Origin: Actinomycetota bacterium | Lineage (GTDB): Bacteria > Acidobacteriota > Blastocatellia > Chloracidobacteriales > Chloracidobacteriaceae | NCBI GenBank assembly: GCA_013298335.1 | Contig: JAAFHI010000087.1 | Location: forward strand, 1 to 8,881 | Length of the DNA: 8,881 bases | Direction: 5' to 3' | Shown here: one piece after another, positions 6,378-8,881 of the stretch | Numbering within the stretch: position 1 is the first letter of the stretch | Layout: every line of letters begins with the position of its first letter | Translations under genes and position numbers: made by a program | The notes under the pieces: model-generated | Told to the model about the DNA's origin: nothing | The model's input: only the letters and a program-made list of their open reading frames with translations | The model's database searches: none

Positions 6378-6961
6378 ACATGATTTCGAGGCGCGGCCTG
6401 TTTGAGCCGGTCGGTCTTCCGGTTCCGTCGCGATGGCGCGGAATCATCCTGGTACCGATGGCGTGTCTGGTGATCGGTTCGGGCAGCATCGAGGCCCAGT
6501 CCCGTTTTCCAAGGGGAGCGAAGGAAGACACGGATCCGCAGTCCGAGCGCCAGAAGGAAAACAACACGCGTCGCCTCATCATGCGGGATGAACAACTGCT
6601 CCGTGAGTTGAAGACCTCGGCGGCGGAACTTGATCGTCTGGCCAAGATGTTCGCCAAACGATGGGACGCGGCGCCCGCCAGTGTCAGGCCGGTTTTCGGC
6701 GACGAGGATCGCGAGCAATTGAAGCAGATGGAGAAGTTCGCCAAGAAGATTCGGTCATCGCAGGGCGGCTACGGCGGAGACGATGATGCGTCATTGCCCA
6801 CCGCTTTCGTGGAGCAGACGAAGCTTATCGAGAAACTGGCCGAGGAAGTCAGGCAGCAAGCCGACAAGGCCAACCGGCACACCGTCTCGGTCGGCATCCT
6901 CTCGCGGGCGTCCCGCATCCTTCGTCTCCTCAAAGCCATTCGCGGTATCTCCAACAATTGA
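6353..6961 (+). CDS. Exported or membrane-anchored helical protein of unknown function
   Basis: A 202-residue protein I cannot assign to a family. The ATG at 6353 is chosen because GGGAG lies 11 bases upstream; the frame is open back to a GTG at 6269, but those residues lack coding character and a ribosome site. Residues about 29-48 (RGIILVPMACLVIGSGSIEA) are a hydrophobic segment after a basic region, with AQS following, so it is probably a signal peptide or N-terminal anchor. The mature part is highly charged and predicted helical, with heptad-like stretches such as LLRELKTSAAELDRLAKMF and FVEQTKLIEKLAEEVRQQ suggesting coiled-coil helices, a Gly/Asp-rich linker (GGYGGDDD) between them, and a basic C-terminal helix (RASRILRLLKAIRG). 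The VWFA gene starts 4 bp after the stop, so the two are probably co-expressed and may act together outside the cytoplasmic membrane. Confidence 0.75.
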   Translation: MSVFSALAHMISRRGLFEPVGLPVPSRWRGIILVPMACLVIGSGSIEAQSRFPRGAKEDTDPQSERQKENNTRRLIMRDEQLLRELKTSAAELDRLAKMFAKRWDAAPASVRPVFGDEDREQLKQMEKFAKKIRSSQGGYGGDDDASLPTAFVEQTKLIEKLAEEVRQQADKANRHTVSVGILSRASRILRLLKAIRGISNN

Positions 6962-6965
6962 ACCG

Positions 6966-7904
6966 ATGAAACACCAACCGAGAGTCCATCGCCACGTTGC
7001 CGTTTTTTGTTCGCTCGCGCTCCTTGCGGGCTGGCTGCTGTCGCCTGCCACGACCGGTTCGGCGAAGACCCGGTTCGGACAACAGGATGACGAACCCCTG
7101 CGGGTCAGCGCCGATCTGGTCCTCACCACCGTGACCGTGACCGATGCCAATGGAAGATTCGTGCCCGGTCTGACCGCCGATGATTTCATCCTGCTCGAAG
7201 ACGGCGTTCCGCAGAAGATCGACCACTTCAGCGCCGAGGACACGCCGTTCAGCGCGACCATCCTGATTGATTCGAGCGGCAGCATGCGGACCAGGATTCG
7301 ACAGGCCCGCGTTGCCGCCGCGCGGTTTCAGGACCTCATCCGGTCAACCGACACGGTGGCCGTGTATTCATTCAACACGGTGGTCGAACGCGTACAGGAC
7401 TTTTCTTCGGATCGCGATATTTCGAGTCGGGTCTTCACCATCGAGGCGCGCGGTCAGACCCGGCTGTATGACTGCCTGAACACCGCCGTCGAAGCGCTCG
7501 ACGGTCGGACCGAGCGCCGCCGCGCAGTCGTGGTCATCTCGGATGGGGCCGATACCGACAGCCAGACCAACTTCAAGACCGTTCTCAAACATGCCCTTCA
7601 GGCGGATGTGCTGGTGTATGCAGTGGATCTGATTGATCCGTCGTTTCCGAACCGTTCGCCGGAAGACGTCCGGTCGTCGCTTTCATTGCAGGAACTCGCG
7701 GAAAAGAGCGGCGGGCGGTACATCAAGTCGTCCGGCGGTCAGCAGCTCGACAAGGCTTTCGAATCGGTCGTACAGGAATTGCGCCGCCAGTACACGCTCG
7801 GCTTTTATCCCACGAAAGGCTATACCGGCGGCCAGTATCACAAACTCGAAGTCAAAATCCGTCGCCCCGGTCTCAAGTGGCGGTCGCGGCAAGGATACTA
7901 TTGA
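6966..7904 (+). CDS. Secreted VWFA-domain protein (VWFA-related acidobacterial family)
   Basis: A 312-residue exported protein with a von Willebrand factor A fold, expected to bind a divalent metal and a protein partner in the periplasm or on the surface. Residues 1-33 are a signal peptide (basic start, AVFCSLALLAGWLL core, SAK-type cleavage). Residues 45-95 are the characteristic lead-in of the family: LRVSADLVLTTVTVTDANG, VPGLTADDFILLEDGVPQ. The VWA domain follows at about 96-280. Its metal-ion-dependent adhesion site is intact: DSSGS (D102, S104, S106), T165 in GQTRLYD and D193 in ISDGADTDS. The C-terminus RRQYTLGFYPTKGY is also typical of the group. The ATG at 6966 sits 4 bases after the previous stop; a longer frame opening at 6783 overlaps the upstream gene and lacks a signal peptide. 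No protease or secretion gene is adjacent to suggest the partner. Confidence 0.95.
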   Translation: MKHQPRVHRHVAVFCSLALLAGWLLSPATTGSAKTRFGQQDDEPLRVSADLVLTTVTVTDANGRFVPGLTADDFILLEDGVPQKIDHFSAEDTPFSATILIDSSGSMRTRIRQARVAAARFQDLIRSTDTVAVYSFNTVVERVQDFSSDRDISSRVFTIEARGQTRLYDCLNTAVEALDGRTERRRAVVVISDGADTDSQTNFKTVLKHALQADVLVYAVDLIDPSFPNRSPEDVRSSLSLQELAEKSGGRYIKSSGGQQLDKAFESVVQELRRQYTLGFYPTKGYTGGQYHKLEVKIRRPGLKWRSRQGYY

Positions 7905-7906
7905 GC

Positions 7907-7956
7907 GAGTCTTGGGAGTCTTGGGAGTCTTGGGAGTCTGGTGGGTCTTGAGAGTC
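7907..7956 (+). repeat. Degenerate 9-bp tandem repeat array, left (TTGGGAGTC units)
   Basis: A tract beginning immediately after the VWFA stop codon: a partial unit GAGTC (7907-7911), three exact TTGGGAGTC units (7912-7938), then diverged units TGGTGGGTC (7939-7947) and TTGAGAGTC (7948-7956). The unit differs at one base from the reverse complement of the unit in the right-hand array. Confidence 0.9.
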
Positions 7957-7967
7957 AGAAGAATTTC

Positions 7968-7996
7968 TTGACATCCAGTTCCAGAAAAAGTCTGCT
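7968..7996 (+). promoter_or_regulatory. Possible promoter between the two repeat arrays
   Basis: A perfect TTGACA (7968-7973) lies in the 41-bp spacer between the arrays, and 17 bases later TCTGCT (7991-7996) is only three of six for a -10 box. If used, the transcript of the glycosyltransferase gene would start within the right-hand array. Weak evidence. Confidence 0.25.
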
Positions 7997-7997
7997 C

Positions 7998-8075
7998 GAC
8001 TCCCCAGACTCCCCAGACTCCCCAGACTCCCCAGACTCCCCAGACTCCCCAGACTCCCCAGACTCCCCAGACTCC
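7998..8075 (+). repeat. Perfect 9-bp tandem repeat array, right (GACTCCCCA x 8 plus a partial unit)
   Basis: Eight identical GACTCCCCA units (7998-8069) and a partial GACTCC (8070-8075) end one base before the ATG of the glycosyltransferase gene. The array is the inverted counterpart of the left array: CCAGACTCCC here pairs perfectly with GGGAGTCTGG at 7932-7941, so a long imperfect hairpin with a roughly 41-base loop can form. The perfect identity of units implies recent expansion or ongoing homogenisation. There are no spacers, so it is not a CRISPR. Confidence 0.95.
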
Positions 8076-8076
8076 A

Positions 8077-8881
8077 ATGCGCAGCATTCTCTTCATCCAC
8101 ACCGGCGGCAACGTCGAATTTCTGCTGAGTCTGCCGGCGCTGGTCGCCGCGCGGGAGCATTTTCCGCGGGCCGAAATCACGCTGGTGGCCAGTGATTTCG
8201 CCTGTGATGTGGCGCAGATAGCGGGATGCGTGCATAAGACCGTTTCGCTGGGTCAACGACAGCCGTCACCGGGACGTCCGAATCTTCCCGTGTTCAAACT
8301 GCTTGGCGCGTTTGCCAAATTGCGGATTGCCAAGTTCGACGTGGCGGTGAATCTGCACACTTCGAACATCGAGGGGATTCTGACCTTTCTCGCCGGGGCC
8401 AGGGAGCGGGTCGGTGTCCGCACCGGCGGTCTGCTTTCGAGCGCGCTCACGCAGCATGCGCCCGAACCCCGACCGGGCTGTCATCTGACGGATCAATACA
8501 ACGACCTGATTGAAATCCTCGGTGTCCGGGAGTTGCGTGACCGGGTTCGACTACCGGTTCCGACCCCTGCGTTGCGGGCGATGGATGCACGGCTGGAAAA
8601 GGCCGGATGGCGCGGAGGATTGCTCATCGCGTTTCATCCCACGGTCGGATTTCCTCCGCGGGTGTGGCCCGCCGAGGAATTCGTGGAACTCGGTCTCGTG
8701 CTGATGGCCGAGTTCGGCACGCAGATCGTTCTGTTTGAGACGCCCGACGAGCCGGGTTTGAACACCCGCCTGATGGCCGAGTTCCGGCGCAAGACCAAAC
8801 ATCTGCCGATTCCTTTGAAACGACTGACCGTTCCCGACACGCTGGCCGTACTGGCGCGATGCACGGCCATCGTCGGTAATA
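8077..8881 (+). CDS. GT9-family (ADP-heptose:LPS heptosyltransferase-like) glycosyltransferase, 3' end cut by window
   Basis: The first 268 residues of a GT-B fold glycosyltransferase resembling WaaC/WaaF/RfaF heptosyltransferases, which add heptose to the lipopolysaccharide core on the cytoplasmic face of the inner membrane. Support comes from the N-terminal strand and helix RSILFIHTGGNVEFLLSLPAL, then REHFPRAEITLV, the KFDVAVNLHTSN strand, FLAGARERVGVRTGG, and H-containing HLTDQYNDLIEILGV. The C-terminal half starts LLIAFHPTVG with VWPAEEFVEL, and LAVLARCTAIVGN leads into the usual GxDSG motif, which lies past the window edge. Family members run to about 330-350 residues, so roughly 70 are missing. 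E14 occupies the place of the conserved Asp of the GD motif, and VWP replaces the usual RWP/KWP, so donor or acceptor may differ from classical enzymes. The ATG at 8077 has no Shine-Dalgarno; it abuts the nonamer array. Confidence 0.88.
   Translation, partial: MRSILFIHTGGNVEFLLSLPALVAAREHFPRAEITLVASDFACDVAQIAGCVHKTVSLGQRQPSPGRPNLPVFKLLGAFAKLRIAKFDVAVNLHTSNIEGILTFLAGARERVGVRTGGLLSSALTQHAPEPRPGCHLTDQYNDLIEILGVRELRDRVRLPVPTPALRAMDARLEKAGWRGGLLIAFHPTVGFPPRVWPAEEFVELGLVLMAEFGTQIVLFETPDEPGLNTRLMAEFRRKTKHLPIPLKRLTVPDTLAVLARCTAIVGN

Noticed and set aside
6226..6744. Minus-strand frames of 172 and 209 residues across the start of the secreted-protein gene
   Set aside because: They are Arg/Ser-rich shadow frames opposite a gene with a clear export signal and an operon partner.
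7907..8075. CRISPR array
   Set aside because: Units are 9 bp and contiguous with no unique spacers, and no cas gene is present.
7683..8256. Minus- and plus-strand frames encoding LGS, GVW or DSP tripeptide repeats
   Set aside because: They arise because a 9-bp tandem array is open in several frames; they overlap well-supported genes and lack start signals.

Overview
The window looks like a chromosomal segment of a Gram-negative bacterium, most likely an Acidobacteriota member. The main clue is a secreted von Willebrand factor A protein of the type abundant in that phylum (VWFA-related acidobacterial domain family). Supporting clues are a zinc-ribbon Ser/Thr kinase, a periplasmic parvulin-type chaperone, a GT9 heptosyltransferase-like enzyme pointing to LPS-type surface glycans, and a GC-rich composition. 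The assignment is inference from gene content; no rRNA or tRNA gene is present to anchor it.

Positions 1-5969 read on the minus strand. In transcription order (right to left) they hold: a Lys/Ala/Pro-rich histone H1-like protein (5592-5969) with its own strong promoter (6064-6092) and intrinsic terminator (5527-5563); a zinc ribbon - Ser/Thr kinase - PilZ-like fusion (3946-5370); an ABC1/UbiB-family atypical kinase (2191-3747); and a membrane-anchored SurA/PpiD-like peptidyl-prolyl isomerase (1-2024) whose C-terminus runs off the window. The gaps of 166-221 bp between these genes argue for separate transcription units or internal promoters rather than one tight operon.

A 383-bp divergent region (5970-6352) separates this block from the plus-strand block. 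The plus strand holds a secreted or anchored helical protein of unknown function (6353-6961), followed 4 bp later by the VWFA protein (6966-7904), clearly an operon pair. Then comes an unusual segment (7907-8075) with two facing arrays of a 9-bp repeat, and a GT9 glycosyltransferase (8077 to window end) whose start codon directly abuts the second array.

The cell-envelope theme is shared by the isomerase (outer-membrane/periplasmic folding), the secreted VWFA pair and the GT9 enzyme. The kinase-PilZ fusion is a possible link between phospho-signalling and cyclic-di-GMP. I see no defence system, mobile element, CRISPR array or phage gene. The most distinctive items are the kinase/PilZ-like fusion, the nonamer arrays at the GT9 start, the repeat-built histone-like gene with its paired CCACA/TGTGG inverted repeats, and the KxAQ variant of the UbiB-family signature.
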